Notes: generated by a model from the letters alone, not told the origin. A DNA stretch of 58,894 nucleotides from an uncultured Oscillospiraceae bacterium (GCA_900543555.1 UQRL01000010.1:1-58894); one strand, 5' to 3'. Numbered from the stretch's first letter, positions 1 to 9,830 are shown. Numbers and translations: made by a program.

Positions 1-1
1 T

Positions 2-94
2 TTGGCCGCCACCATTCAGGATGGCCAGGCGAACCAGCATGTGGTGGACGCCATCATAAAATCCGCAGAAGAGGGGACCTGGCTGGCGCCTTAA
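2..94 (+). CDS. C-terminal fragment of a Gfo/Idh/MocA-type oxidoreductase
   Basis: Only the last 30 codons are in the window; the start lies upstream. The fragment reads DGQANQHVVDAIIKSAEEGTWL before ending AP and a TAA stop. A closing A-I-x-x-S-A-E-E-G-x-W segment is typical of the C-terminal helix of NAD(P)-dependent sugar dehydrogenases of the Gfo/Idh/MocA family. Such enzymes often sit in sugar-use operons, which fits the glycosidase and importer that follow. The assignment rests on a short tail alone, so a different enzyme with a similar C-terminus is possible. Confidence 0.55.
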   Translation: MAATIQDGQANQHVVDAIIKSAEEGTWLAP

Positions 95-121
95 GGCACG
101 GCGTTCCCTTGCATGGGAGCT

Positions 122-165
122 AAGGGCTGCCGGAGCCTGAAAAGGCGCTGCCGGCGGCCCTTTCT
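122..165 (+). terminator. Intrinsic terminator after the oxidoreductase fragment
   Basis: An AAGGGCTGCCGG arm (122-133) pairs with CCGGCGGCCCTTT (151-163) with one G-U pair, followed by a short T-rich tail. It separates the upstream gene from the GH31 gene, although some read-through is likely because no strong promoter is visible between them. Confidence 0.6.
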
Positions 166-196
166 GTAATAAGACAATCGGAAAGGAGCAATTTGC

Positions 197-2542
197 ATGG
201 CAAACAAAGTAGAAGTGACCTATAACCCCCAGCTGGGCTATTTGAAGACGGTGTTCACCCACCCCTTCGACTTCCTGACGGAGATCCAGAGCTACTCCCA
301 GGAACAGAACGCCCTGGAGCTGGTGGCGGGCACCTATCAGAAAAAGACCGCACGGGTGCGCGTTGACTTGCTCACCGAGACGGCGTTCCGGTTCCGCATG
401 TACCCGTATGAGGAGAAGGTGTTTGAAAACGCCGTGTTCCCCCTGGAGGGCCGCCAGGCCTATTCCCTGGAGGACAAGGGGGAGTGCCTGTCCCTCTCTA
501 CCGGCCGCATGGAGCTGCGGCTGCAAAAGCGGCCCTGGCAGCTCTCCGTGCTGCTGGACGGCAAGCCCCTCACCCACGAGAACGTGTGCGACTCCAACGT
601 GGACAACATGTGCAAGTACCTTCCCATTGGTTTCGACTGCGACGGGCAGGGCAACGTGGTGAAGGTGCGGGAGACCATGTACATGTACTCGGACGAAAAC
701 TTCTACGGCTTCGGAGAGAAGTTCACCGGCTTTAATAAGCGGGGGCAGGTCATCCACTGCCGCCAGAGCGACGCCCTTTCCACCAACACGGAGCGCTCTT
801 ACCAGAACATCCCCTACTTTATGAGCAGCCGGGGGTACTCCATCCTGCTGAACACCTACACGGACAACGTCTGCGACATGGGCGTGGGCTCCGGCGTCTC
901 CTACGGCATGGAGGTGGCGGACAAGATGCTGGACTATGTGATGTTCTGCGACCGGGATTACAAGGGCCTGCTGGAGGGCTACACCGCCCTCACCGGCCGT
1001 TCCCCCATGATCCCCAAGTGGGCCTTTGGCCTGTGGATGTCCAAGTGCAGCTACCGCACCCAGGAAGAGGTGGAGACCGTGGCCCGCACCCTGCGGGAGA
1101 AGAAGATCCCCGCGGACGTCATCCATATCGACGGCTGGCAGAAGATGAGCAATTCCGGCGTGTGGGAGTGGGACTTGGAGCGCTTCCCCAATCCCCAGGG
1201 CATGATCCAAACCCTGAAGGACCTGCACTTCCACCTCAGCTTGTGGATGTGGCCCTACATCCGGGTGGGCGCAGACAGCTATGAGTTCGCCAAGGAAAAG
1301 GGCTATCTGGTGATGAACGAGAAAGGGGAAGTGGCCACCTTCCACTCTGCCGCCACCAACGATTTCTACTTCGCCGCCTTCGACTTCACCAACCCTGAAA
1401 TGGTGGAGTGGTACAAGGGCCTGGTAAAGAACGTGGTCAAGGATGGCGTGGGCGTCATCAAGACGGACTTCTCTGAGGCACTGCCCCTGGATGCCGTCTA
1501 TCACGACGGCTCCAACGGCCTGCAGGGCCACAACAAGTTGCCCCTGCTCTACGCCAAGACCATCTACGAGGCCTGCGCCGAGGTGAAGCTGCCCGCCGGG
1601 GAGCGGCCCATGCTGTGGGGCCGCAGCGGCTACGCAGGCAGCCAGAATTACCCGGGCAACTGGGCGGGAGATTCCTCCACCCATGAGAACAACTTGGCCT
1701 GCGTGCTGCGCAGCGGCCTGTCCATCGGCCTTTCCGGCGTGCCCTTCTGGGGCCACGATATCGGCGGCTTCTACAACACGGACAGCGATGGATACGAGTG
1801 CCCGCCCACCGAGCAGCAGTATGTCCGCAGCGCCCAGTTCGGCCTGCTCAGCCCCTTGAGCCGCTGCCACGGCAAGACCCCCCGGGAGCCCTGGAACTTC
1901 AGCGAAAGGGCCCAGGAGATCTTCGGCGCCTACGACCGGCTCCGTTACCGCCTGGCTCCCTACCTCTATTCCACGGCCATTCAGGCCCACAACACCGGCC
2001 TGCCCATGCTGCGGGCTCTGCTGCTGGAGTTCCCCGACGACTTCACGGTGCAGAACGTGGGGATGGAATACATGTTGGGCGAAAGCCTGCTGGTGGCCCC
2101 CATCTTCGACCAGGACGACCTGCGGGTCTACCTTCCCCAGGGACAGTGGGCCTGCCTGCGCACAGGGGAGTTCACCTCCGGCGGGCGTTGGGTGCGGCCG
2201 GAGAACACCCTGGAGAATATCCCCGTTTACCTGCGGGAGAACACGGCCGTCCCCATGCGCAGCGAGGACGTCCTCTGGAGCGAGGAGAAAAACTATGAGG
2301 ACCTTACCGTCCTGCTGAACATCTCCGGCTGTGTGGACCAGACCTTCTATGATGATGGGGTGGAGTACCGCTTCCGTGCCGTGCTGCAGGGAGAGCGGGC
2401 CTTGGTGGAGACCAATCTGCCGGTGAAGGCCCTGAAGATCTATGCGCAGTCCCCCATTACCGGCGCTGTCCTCAACGGGAAGGCCCTTTCCGTACAGAAG
2501 GTTTCGCCGGCCATCACCGTGGCGTGCGCGGAAAAGGGCTGA
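197..2542 (+). CDS. Glycoside hydrolase family 31 (alpha-xylosidase/alpha-glucosidase)
   Basis: A 781-residue cytoplasmic enzyme (no signal peptide) with the GH31 layout: N-terminal beta-sandwich, TIM barrel from about residue 270, and C-terminal beta domains. The nucleophile motif IKTDFSE places Asp424, and WAGDSSTHEN places the acid/base Asp492; the 68-residue spacing is close to that of E. coli YicI alpha-xylosidase. The barrel segments IPADVIHIDGWQ and PNPQGMIQTLKD also resemble YicI-type enzymes, so alpha-xyloside or alpha-glucoside hydrolysis is likely, but the exact sugar cannot be read from sequence. The start is fixed by AAAGGAG at 182-188. It lies upstream of a sugar importer and probably works on imported oligosaccharides. 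Confidence 0.9.
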   Translation: MANKVEVTYNPQLGYLKTVFTHPFDFLTEIQSYSQEQNALELVAGTYQKKTARVRVDLLTETAFRFRMYPYEEKVFENAVFPLEGRQAYSLEDKGECLSLSTGRMELRLQKRPWQLSVLLDGKPLTHENVCDSNVDNMCKYLPIGFDCDGQGNVVKVRETMYMYSDENFYGFGEKFTGFNKRGQVIHCRQSDALSTNTERSYQNIPYFMSSRGYSILLNTYTDNVCDMGVGSGVSYGMEVADKMLDYVMFCDRDYKGLLEGYTALTGRSPMIPKWAFGLWMSKCSYRTQEEVETVARTLREKKIPADVIHIDGWQKMSNSGVWEWDLERFPNPQGMIQTLKDLHFHLSLWMWPYIRVGADSYEFAKEKGYLVMNEKGEVATFHSAATNDFYFAAFDFTNPEMVEWYKGLVKNVVKDGVGVIKTDFSEALPLDAVYHDGSNGLQGHNKLPLLYAKTIYEACAEVKLPAGERPMLWGRSGYAGSQNYPGNWAGDSSTHENNLACVLRSGLSIGLSGVPFWGHDIGGFYNTDSDGYECPPTEQQYVRSAQFGLLSPLSRCHGKTPREPWNFSERAQEIFGAYDRLRYRLAPYLYSTAIQAHNTGLPMLRALLLEFPDDFTVQNVGMEYMLGESLLVAPIFDQDDLRVYLPQGQWACLRTGEFTSGGRWVRPENTLENIPVYLRENTAVPMRSEDVLWSEEKNYEDLTVLLNISGCVDQTFYDDGVEYRFRAVLQGERALVETNLPVKALKIYAQSPITGAVLNGKALSVQKVSPAITVACAEKG

Positions 2543-2652
2543 TGTGTCTCAGAATGTAATAAAAATCACAAACCCGAAACCATCTGTGGATGTTTTATGA
2601 ATATTATGAGCAGAAGGTAAATTCCGCAATATGGGGAAAGTAATAAATCTTA

Positions 2653-2681
2653 TAGAGACATTTTTCGGTTCTGGCTATAAT
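2653..2681 (+). promoter_or_regulatory. Promoter of the first sugar importer
   Basis: TAGAGA (2653-2658), 17 bases, TATAAT (2676-2681). It lies 80 bases before the binding-protein gene in the 218-base gap after GH31, where no terminator is seen. Confidence 0.65.
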
Positions 2682-2760
2682 CATATCAAAGAGGTCGGAC
2701 CGCTTTTGTGCAAATAGCTGTAGCCGCCCGGCCAACTCTAAAACGAAAGGATGTAAGACC

Positions 2761-4143
2761 ATGAAGAAAAGGCTTTTAGCGATCGCCTGTGCTGCCGCAA
2801 TGGTAGTGACAATGTTCGCCGGCTGTAATGGAGGCGGAGAGTCCTCCACCAGCAGCGCTGCCCAGGAGAGCAGCGGCGCCACCTCCTCCGCTGCGGATGA
2901 GAGCAGCGCCGCGGGAGAGAGCAGCACCGCGGAAGAGAGCAGTGAAGCTGCCGGCGGTGAGCTGTCCGTTTCCGGCGATGTGGAGATCGAGTTCTTCCAG
3001 CAGAAGCGCGAGGCCGTGGATTCCTTCCAGGCTGTGATCGACGCTTTTATGGAGCAGAACCCCAACATCACCGTCACCCAGAACGTGGTGCCCGATGCCG
3101 CCACCGTGCTGATGACCCGTGCCGCCACCAACGATATCCCCGAGGTGCTGATGCACTGGCCCACCGACTCCCAGTTCGTGCAGCTTGCCCAGCAGGGCCG
3201 CCTGAAGGTCCTGGACGACACCGAGGCCCTGGCCAACGTGATGGAGAACTATCAGGACGCCGTGAAGTTTGAGGACGGCCACACCTACTGCATCCCCTTC
3301 TCCGGCAACTTCATGGGCATCTTCTACGATGTGGACAAGTTTGAAGAGGCTGGCTATGAGATCCCCACCACTTGGGATGAGCTGATCGCTCTGGCTGAGG
3401 ACATCAAGGGCAAGGGCGAGGTCGCCTTCATGTTCCCCGACAAGGACGCCTGGACCCTGTCCCAGCTGCAGAGCAACATCCTGGGCAAGGACCGCGCCGA
3501 CAGCTCTGAGTTCTACGATCAGATGGATGCCGGCGAGACCACCTTCCAGGACGACGAACTGACCGTCCAGTCTTGGGAGAAGGTCCTCCAGCTCCACGAG
3601 TACTCTCAGGGCGACACCCTTTCCCTGGGCTATGACCAGTGCATCAGCGATTTCGCCACCGGCACCGGTTACATGTTCATCCAGGGCTCTTGGGCCGCCC
3701 CCTCCATCGAGGCTGCCAACCCCGACAAGAACTTTGACATGTTCCCCATGCCCAACGACAGCGGCGACATCCAGCAGCCTCTGGGCCTGGATACCGGCCT
3801 GTGCCTGGGTGCCGGCGTTGAGGGCGACGCTGCCATTGCCGCCGAGATGTTCCTGAACTACATTGCCAGCACCGAAGGCGCTCAGATCTATGCCGATCTG
3901 GACCACTCCCCCTCCTGCATCCAGGGCGTTGAGGCCAACATCCCCCAGGGCACTGGCGTTGTGGAGATCCTGGACGAGAAGGGCGTGTTGAGCATGGAAG
4001 TGCTGCCCGCCGGCTTTGAGGAGACCAAGCGCTCCAAGATCCAGCAGGTGCTCATCGACGGCGACATCGAGGGCCTGCTGACCACCCTTACCGAGGACTA
4101 CATGGCCGCCCTGGAGTCTCAGGCTGCCCAGACCGCCGAGTAA
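2761..4143 (+). CDS. Extracellular sugar-binding lipoprotein of a CUT1 ABC importer
   Basis: A 460-residue family-1 solute-binding protein. It opens with a lipoprotein signal peptide, lipobox FAGC, with the lipidated Cys at residue 22, then a low-complexity Ser/Ala/Glu linker (about 24-60) that holds the domain off the membrane. The mature part matches carbohydrate-binding proteins of the MalE/UgpB type (for example PTTWDELIALAEDIKGKG and the GSWAAPSIEAANPDKNF segment). It delivers an oligosaccharide or sugar to the two permeases that follow. A strong hairpin just after the stop probably lets it be made in excess over the permeases. The ligand is unknown; the neighbouring GH31 suggests an alpha-linked xylo- or gluco-oligosaccharide. 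Confidence 0.9.
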   Translation: MKKRLLAIACAAAMVVTMFAGCNGGGESSTSSAAQESSGATSSAADESSAAGESSTAEESSEAAGGELSVSGDVEIEFFQQKREAVDSFQAVIDAFMEQNPNITVTQNVVPDAATVLMTRAATNDIPEVLMHWPTDSQFVQLAQQGRLKVLDDTEALANVMENYQDAVKFEDGHTYCIPFSGNFMGIFYDVDKFEEAGYEIPTTWDELIALAEDIKGKGEVAFMFPDKDAWTLSQLQSNILGKDRADSSEFYDQMDAGETTFQDDELTVQSWEKVLQLHEYSQGDTLSLGYDQCISDFATGTGYMFIQGSWAAPSIEAANPDKNFDMFPMPNDSGDIQQPLGLDTGLCLGAGVEGDAAIAAEMFLNYIASTEGAQIYADLDHSPSCIQGVEANIPQGTGVVEILDEKGVLSMEVLPAGFEETKRSKIQQVLIDGDIEGLLTTLTEDYMAALESQAAQTAE

Positions 4144-4195
4144 GGAATCCCCCTTTCAAAAACAATGGACTTTCTAAGTGAGTAACCCTGTTTCT

Positions 4196-4232
4196 GCCGG
4201 TAAGACTCGGAAGACCTCCGGGTCTTATCGGC
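4196..4232 (+). other. Stable stem-loop between binding-protein and permease genes
   Basis: Two arms of 15 bases (4196-4210 and 4218-4232) pair fully, with two G-U pairs, around the 7-base loop AAGACCT. There is no T tract, so it is not a simple terminator. Stem-loops at this place in importer operons usually protect the upstream mRNA and lower expression of the downstream permeases. Confidence 0.65.
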
Positions 4233-4284
4233 CCCATAGGGGGAAATTTGGAAAAACCCCCAATCCATAAGGAGGTGCGAGAAC

Positions 4285-5205
4285 ATGTCAAAGCTTCCCT
4301 CACCGGGCGGCGCCTCTGGCAAAAACGGCATGAGGACCCGCAACGCTGTAATGGTGGCGTTTACTTTGCCCGTGTTTTTGCTGTATATCTTTTTCTTCAT
4401 TGTGGTCATGTTCCTGGGCGTGTATTACAGCATGACCAACTGGACCGGCATTTCCCAGACCTTCGACTTTATCGGCCTGAAGAACTACGCCACCGTGCTG
4501 TCGGACGAGCGTTTCTGGCAGGCCATCTGGTTCAACATCCGCTACGCCATCATGCTGGATATCGGCGTGATCTTGATTTCCCTGCTCATCGCCCTGGCGC
4601 TGAACAATTTGAAGGGGAAGACCAGCACCTTGTTCCGCTCCATCTTTTTCATCCCCGCCGTGCTCAGCTTGGTCACAGTGGGCCTGATTTGGAACGAGCT
4701 GTTCCTGCGTGCGTTCCCCCCCATTGGGGAGGCTTTGGGCATCGAGTGGCTTTCTAAAAGCATTTTGGGAAGCCCCGCCACCGCCATTTTCGGCATCCTG
4801 ATCGTGAACCTGTGGCAGGGCTGCGCAACGCCCACCGTGCTGCTGCTGGCGGGCCTGCAGAGCGTTCCCTCTGACCTGTACGAGGCTGCCACCATCGACG
4901 GCGCCAACGCCTGGCAGAAGTTCAAGAACATCACGGTCCCCTTCCTGATCCCCATCATCACCATGTTGGTGATCACCACCACCAAGGGCGGCCTGACCAT
5001 CTTCGATTACATCCAGGCCATGACTGCCGGCGGCCCCGCCCAGTCTACCGAGGCCATTGGCATTTTGATCTACCGTCACGCCATGAGCGAAGGCAAGTTC
5101 GCGCAGTCCGTGGCAGAGTCCATGTGCTTGTTCGTGATCGTTGCCATCGTCTCCTTCCTGACGATCAAGATCTCCAGTAAAAAAGAGGTAGGTGATGACA
5201 CATGA
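4285..5205 (+). CDS. CUT1 ABC sugar transporter permease (MalF/UgpA type)
   Basis: A 306-residue inner-membrane protein with about six transmembrane helices, the first near residues 22-45. The cytoplasmic ATPase-docking loop appears as EAATIDGANAWQKFKNITVP, the EAA motif of binding-protein-dependent permeases. It starts at an ATG preceded by AAGGAGGT and ends in an ATGA overlap with the next permease, so the two are translationally coupled and should form a heterodimer. No ATP-binding subunit is encoded nearby. Confidence 0.92.
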   Translation: MSKLPSPGGASGKNGMRTRNAVMVAFTLPVFLLYIFFFIVVMFLGVYYSMTNWTGISQTFDFIGLKNYATVLSDERFWQAIWFNIRYAIMLDIGVILISLLIALALNNLKGKTSTLFRSIFFIPAVLSLVTVGLIWNELFLRAFPPIGEALGIEWLSKSILGSPATAIFGILIVNLWQGCATPTVLLLAGLQSVPSDLYEAATIDGANAWQKFKNITVPFLIPIITMLVITTTKGGLTIFDYIQAMTAGGPAQSTEAIGILIYRHAMSEGKFAQSVAESMCLFVIVAIVSFLTIKISSKKEVGDDT

Positions 5206-6041
5206 GGCTATCAGCAGGCGGTAAGGCCCTAAAAATTATTTCCTATGCGTTCCTTATCATCGGCGCGGTCATTATCCTGTTCCCCTTCTACGTCACCATC
5301 ATCACGGCGATGAAGACGCAGCAGCAGTCGGCGGAGAGCTTTTTCTCCTTCCCCACCAGCTTCTACCTGGAGAACTTCAAGTCTGTGTTCCAAAAGGCGG
5401 GTTACTTCAATTACTTTAAGAACTCTGCCTTGATTACGGTGGTCTCTGTGCTGTTCATTTTCCTGCTGCACCCCATGGCCGCTTACGCCATCTCCCGCAA
5501 CTTCTACAAGAAGTATTTCAAGCTGGTGTATTATGTGACGCTGTGCGGCATTTTCGTCCCCTTCCAGGTGGTTATGATCCCCCTGGTGAAGTACCTGGGC
5601 GACCTGCACCTGAACAACCAGCTGGGGCTCATTGTCATGTGCGTCACCATGTCCTGTTCCCAGTCCATCTTTTTGCTGACGAACTACATCCGCTCCGTGC
5701 CCGCGGACTTGGAAGAGGCCGCCTCCATCGACGGCTGCACCACCTTTGGGGCGTACTGGCGCGTGGTGGTCCCGCTGATCAAGCCCATGACCATGACCAT
5801 CCTGGTGCTGAATGTCCTGTGGGTTTGGAACGACTTCCAGATGCCCTTGATTATCCTCAACCAGGATTCCAGCACCTGGACGCTCCCCCTGTTCCAGTAC
5901 AACTTCAAGTCTCAGTATACGTACGATTACAACATGGCGTTTGCCTCCTACCTAATCGCCATGGTGCCGGTGATGATCGCCTATATCTGCGCTCAGAAAT
6001 ACATCGTTGCCGGTTTGACCCAGGGCGCGGTCAAGAGCTGA
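5202..6041 (+). CDS. CUT1 ABC sugar transporter permease (MalG/UgpE type)
   Basis: A 279-residue partner permease with an N-terminal helix (about 11-33), further membrane helices and the docking loop EAASIDGCTTFGAYWRVVVP. The YIVAGLTQGAVK ending is typical of MalG-type subunits. Its ATG overlaps the TGA of the preceding permease. The operon closes right after it at a strong terminator, so the two-component genes that follow are separately expressed. Confidence 0.92.
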   Translation: MRLSAGGKALKIISYAFLIIGAVIILFPFYVTIITAMKTQQQSAESFFSFPTSFYLENFKSVFQKAGYFNYFKNSALITVVSVLFIFLLHPMAAYAISRNFYKKYFKLVYYVTLCGIFVPFQVVMIPLVKYLGDLHLNNQLGLIVMCVTMSCSQSIFLLTNYIRSVPADLEEAASIDGCTTFGAYWRVVVPLIKPMTMTILVLNVLWVWNDFQMPLIILNQDSSTWTLPLFQYNFKSQYTYDYNMAFASYLIAMVPVMIAYICAQKYIVAGLTQGAVKS

Positions 6042-6083
6042 GTTCCATTGTTTTCATGCCGCTTTTCAATTATATGCCATAAC

Positions 6084-6148
6084 ACAACATTGAGGGGCTT
6101 CCTTCATGCAAATGAAGGGAGTTCCCCTTTGTTGTTATTTTCTTTTTT
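6084..6148 (+). terminator. Intrinsic terminator of the first importer operon
   Basis: A long imperfect stem: outer ACAACA/TGTTGT, then AGGGG/CCCCT, then TTCCTTCAT pairing with ATGAAGGGA around a GCAA loop, followed by a T-rich tract to about 6148. It covers an upstream ATG at 6106 that is in frame with the kinase gene, which argues against that ATG being the start. Confidence 0.8.
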
Positions 6149-6210
6149 GCCGGGCTTTTTTGAGAAGGCCCGGAATTCAGGCAAAACCACAGATTAGGGA
6201 GACTGAATGG

Positions 6211-8052
6211 ATGAGGCGTTTTTTTCAGAGCATATCACTTCGGAGTAAAATTTTGTTGGGAAACCTGATGCTGCTGATCCTGCTGCTGTTCCCCAGCCTG
6301 TTCGTTTACGGCGACGCGGTGGGCAAGGCGATGGATTCCAACATCCAGTATATAGAGCAGCTCAACAACCAGGTCAACTTGAACGTGAACCTGTTGTTTT
6401 CCCCACTGGACCGCATCAATTTCATTCATTATTCCGATGGGGAACTGCGCCGCATTTTGCTGGCGGACGCCTCGGAGAAGAGCTCCATCGAGCGCTTTGA
6501 GGATGACACCTACCTGCGCAACGCGCTGAACCATGCCTTCCGCAACGACAGCTTTGTAGTCCGGGGCGGCATTGTCAACCAGTATGGCGACGCCTATTGC
6601 AGCGTTGTGGCGGATACGGAGGAGTATGGCGAGTATGTGGAGGGTATCCTGGAGGAGATCTCCTGGGAAGAGGACCCCTATGAAGCCTATTTCACCGGCG
6701 TCCATGAGGAAGTGATCCAGCAGTCTTCCAAGCAAGTGGTTACCATGGTGCAGCGCCTGTACTATTTCGGCACCTATGTGGGCACCCTCTGTGTGGATGT
6801 GAGCTACACGCGCATCGCATCCCAGTTTGACAGCACCTACACAGAGGACTCCATCAGCTTCCTCTGTGTGCTGGGGGAGGATGGGAGCCTTCTGTACAAT
6901 TCCTCCTACAGTGGCTTGAGCACCAGCGTGCTGGGGGAAGAGAGGAACCTGGCCTGCCTGCGGGAGAAATCGGGAGAGCTGCTTTCGGGCGCCGGCTCCC
7001 GGGAGATCTCCATTGAGGGAAGCCGCTACCTCCTTACGGCTGTGCGCAACGGGAAAACAGGCTGGGTGCTGGTGCAGTATGCCCCCCTGGACACGCTGAA
7101 CCAGGTGGTTTTCCAGGGAATTCAGAACCTGATTGTGGTCTTCGCGGTGGTGCTGGTGCTGGCGGTGCTGTTCAGCATCTTCATGTCCCGGCAGATCATC
7201 AAGCCGCTGCAGCGGATGATTGCCGGTATGCGCCTGACAGGGGAGGGGCACTTGGACCCCATGAGTATCCCAAAGCACATGCGCAAGACGGAGATCGGCG
7301 CCCTGATGGAGTATTACAACACCATGGTCCGCCGCATCAACCAGGGGATAGACACCACCCTGCTTTACGAGCTGAACAACAAGCGGATGGAGCTGAAAAT
7401 GCTCCAGTACCAGATCAATCCCCATTTCCTATACAACACCCTGAACACCATCAGCGCCTTGGCCGAGATTGAGAACGTGCCCCAGATCATGGAGATCACG
7501 GACAACCTCTCCCAGCTGCTGCGCTACAACGTGATGGAGAACAGCGTGGTCCCAGTGGCGGATGAGATCCACTTTGCCCGCAATTACCTGCAGATCCAAA
7601 ACGTCCGGTTCCCCGGGCGGTTTCAAACGGAGATCCGGATTCCCCCCGAGGTGGAGGGTTGCTACATGCTCAAGTTCCTGCTGCAGCCGGTGGTGGAAAA
7701 CTGCTTTTCCCACGGCCTGTGCGATAAGCGCACCGGCGCCCAGGTGTGCATTACGGGCCGGCGGGAAGGGGAGGAGCTGTTTCTCTCCGTTTATGACAAC
7801 GGCGTGGGCATGCGGCCCGGGGAGTGCGCGGAATGGAACCGGCGCCTGCAGGAGGGGGAAGACCGCACGCAGGCCAATGACAGCATTGGCCTGGTCAACG
7901 TGAATGCCCGCATCCGCTCCTTCTACGGAGGGGCTTACGGTGTCCGGCTGGAGAGCAGCCCCGGAGAGTTCACCCGGGTGACGCTGCACCTTCGGGCCCT
8001 GGAGACAGGGCAGGACCTCTTGGGCCGGGAAGAACCCAAGGGGCTTCTATAA
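6211..8052 (+). CDS. Sensor histidine kinase, YesM/LytS family
   Basis: A 613-residue membrane sensor kinase: first helix about 11-33, a Cache-like extracytoplasmic domain to about 300, second helix about 306-327, HAMP linker, then a His_kinase domain with QINPHFLYNTLNTISALAE (phospho-accepting His405) and a HATPase_c domain (LQPVVENCFSHGL, DNGVGM). This kinase class pairs with AraC-type response regulators to control nearby sugar importers, as the next gene shows. The ATG at 6211 is chosen because AGGGAG (6196-6201) lies 9 bases before it, whereas the longer reading would start inside the preceding terminator. The signal sensed is unknown, possibly the binding protein with its sugar. Confidence 0.9.
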   Translation: MRRFFQSISLRSKILLGNLMLLILLLFPSLFVYGDAVGKAMDSNIQYIEQLNNQVNLNVNLLFSPLDRINFIHYSDGELRRILLADASEKSSIERFEDDTYLRNALNHAFRNDSFVVRGGIVNQYGDAYCSVVADTEEYGEYVEGILEEISWEEDPYEAYFTGVHEEVIQQSSKQVVTMVQRLYYFGTYVGTLCVDVSYTRIASQFDSTYTEDSISFLCVLGEDGSLLYNSSYSGLSTSVLGEERNLACLREKSGELLSGAGSREISIEGSRYLLTAVRNGKTGWVLVQYAPLDTLNQVVFQGIQNLIVVFAVVLVLAVLFSIFMSRQIIKPLQRMIAGMRLTGEGHLDPMSIPKHMRKTEIGALMEYYNTMVRRINQGIDTTLLYELNNKRMELKMLQYQINPHFLYNTLNTISALAEIENVPQIMEITDNLSQLLRYNVMENSVVPVADEIHFARNYLQIQNVRFPGRFQTEIRIPPEVEGCYMLKFLLQPVVENCFSHGLCDKRTGAQVCITGRREGEELFLSVYDNGVGMRPGECAEWNRRLQEGEDRTQANDSIGLVNVNARIRSFYGGAYGVRLESSPGEFTRVTLHLRALETGQDLLGREEPKGLL

Positions 8053-8075
8053 ATACTGATCAAAAGGAGAAAGGT

Positions 8076-9635
8076 ATGCGTGTACTGGTTGCAGACGACG
8101 AATATTATGCCCGCAAAGCGATCTTGAAAATTTTGGCGGAACTGGACGTGGAGGTGGCCGCCGACATGGAGACCGGCCAGGAGGTCATCGACTATCTGGA
8201 GCGGGACCCTCAAATTGACGCGGTGATCACAGACATCCGCATGCCAGAGGTCAATGGCCTGCAGGTGGCCGAATATGTCAGCCGCGTTCATCCTGAGGTA
8301 GCGGTGCTGATTGTGACAGGCTATGCGGATTTCAATTACGCCCAGCAGGCGTTGCGCTATGGCGTCAAAGATTACATCACCAAGCCCATTCGCCGAGAGA
8401 CCATCAAAAAGGCATTGGATAACGTCTCTCTGGCCCAGCTGCGGAAGGAGACCGCCCACCAGGCCTATGGGCGCGAGACCGACCTGGAGTTTACCATGGA
8501 GCAGCTCTCTGTCAAAGAGCTGGCCCAAAATCCAGATTTGCAGCGGACGTTTATGAAGCGTTCCCTGCAATATATGGGGACCCGGGAGTACCGGATCCTT
8601 TTGCTGCAAACCGACCCGGAGGCTTCCCCCGAGCAGCGGGAGTGCATCCGCTCCTGGCTGCAGCTGGAAGCCGGCACCCGGGAGTGCCAGGTGTTTTTCT
8701 TCCAAAATGCCCAGGAGTATGTGCTGCTGGCCTTTTTCCAGAACCCCGAGACCAGCCTTTACAGCTTGAAGGATTGTGCCAAGCGCATCCTGCGTAAGCT
8801 CCCAGAGCTGGGCGGACTGCAGGGAAGCGCTGCCATTGGGCGCTCTCACCGGGGAGTGGGGGAGCTGTACAGCGCGTACAAAGAGGCGGTGTACGCCATC
8901 AACCAGCGGCTGTTGAAGGGGTGGGGAAGGGCCTTCGTGTATGAGACGGAAAAGAACCGCTCCTCAGTTTCCTTTCCCAATGAGGAGTCCGCGCTGGAAG
9001 ATGCCCTGAAGCGCATGGACTTCGAGGACTCCCGCAAGGTGATCAAGAACATCCTCAACGACCCCCGCCTGCGGGAACAGGGGAACAGCTACGATTTGTA
9101 CGAGCAGGTTGTCCACATCCTGGGGGTGTTCATGCGCTACTATGACCGCCTTTCGTCGGATCAAGGCGGTGATGACAGCGTCCGGCTGCTGTTTTCCCAG
9201 CGGTATGACCTGTACAACTTCAAGCACATGGATGAGCTGGAGGCCTACCTGTTGAGCATTGTTCAGGGAATTTGCTGCCAGGCCAAGCGGGAGAGCGATG
9301 GGGATGACATTATCCGCAGCATCATCGACTACATAGACCGCAGTTATCAGTATGACATTACGCTACAGGAGCTGGCGGAGAAAAAGTACTTTATGAACGC
9401 CTCGTACCTGAGCCGCCTGTTCAAGGCCAAGTGCGGTAAGACGTTTTCCAAATACCTGATAGAATATCGCTTGGAGAAATCTCGGGAGCTGTTGGAGAAG
9501 ACCATCCTCAAGGTCAGCGATATTGCCGCCCATGTGGGCTACAACGACGTATCGCACTACATCCAGTCTTTCCGCAAGGTCTATGGCGTCACGCCGGAGC
9601 AGTACCGGAACAGCCTGGAAAAGCCGGAAGAGTAA
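8076..9635 (+). CDS. AraC-type response regulator, YesN family
   Basis: A 519-residue two-domain regulator. The receiver domain (about 1-120) has the acidic pair Asp7/Asp8, phospho-acceptor Asp53 in TDIRMPEVNG and Lys103 in YITKPI. The C-terminal AraC/XylS double helix-turn-helix (about 410-515) includes SRLFKAKCGKTFSKYL and VSDIAAHVGYNDVSHYIQSF. A middle region of about 280 residues matches the variable linker of YesN proteins. It sits 23 bases after the kinase gene behind AAAAGGAGA, so the pair is co-transcribed. Likely target: the importer operon just upstream. Confidence 0.92.
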   Translation: MRVLVADDEYYARKAILKILAELDVEVAADMETGQEVIDYLERDPQIDAVITDIRMPEVNGLQVAEYVSRVHPEVAVLIVTGYADFNYAQQALRYGVKDYITKPIRRETIKKALDNVSLAQLRKETAHQAYGRETDLEFTMEQLSVKELAQNPDLQRTFMKRSLQYMGTREYRILLLQTDPEASPEQRECIRSWLQLEAGTRECQVFFFQNAQEYVLLAFFQNPETSLYSLKDCAKRILRKLPELGGLQGSAAIGRSHRGVGELYSAYKEAVYAINQRLLKGWGRAFVYETEKNRSSVSFPNEESALEDALKRMDFEDSRKVIKNILNDPRLREQGNSYDLYEQVVHILGVFMRYYDRLSSDQGGDDSVRLLFSQRYDLYNFKHMDELEAYLLSIVQGICCQAKRESDGDDIIRSIIDYIDRSYQYDITLQELAEKKYFMNASYLSRLFKAKCGKTFSKYLIEYRLEKSRELLEKTILKVSDIAAHVGYNDVSHYIQSFRKVYGVTPEQYRNSLEKPEE

Positions 9636-9830
9636 AGCGGCGGGGCAGGGCGGAAGAGAGTCCCCACGGTGAGAAGTGAAAGGGTTTGCTGTTTTGCGGG
9701 TGCAGAATGGCAGGCCCTGTTTTTATGGGCTGAAAGGGCGGCCCGGAATGCGTGCCCTGGGAAAGCAAGAGGGTGAGAACACGCTGAGGCGGGGAAAATA
9801 ACAAAAAATTTACAAAAAATCAAAAAAAGC

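Noticed and set aside
6106..6210. Longer N-terminus for the sensor kinase
   Set aside because: The upstream ATG is inside the hairpin of the importer terminator and lacks a ribosome site; the ATG at 6211 has one and begins right before the first membrane helix.
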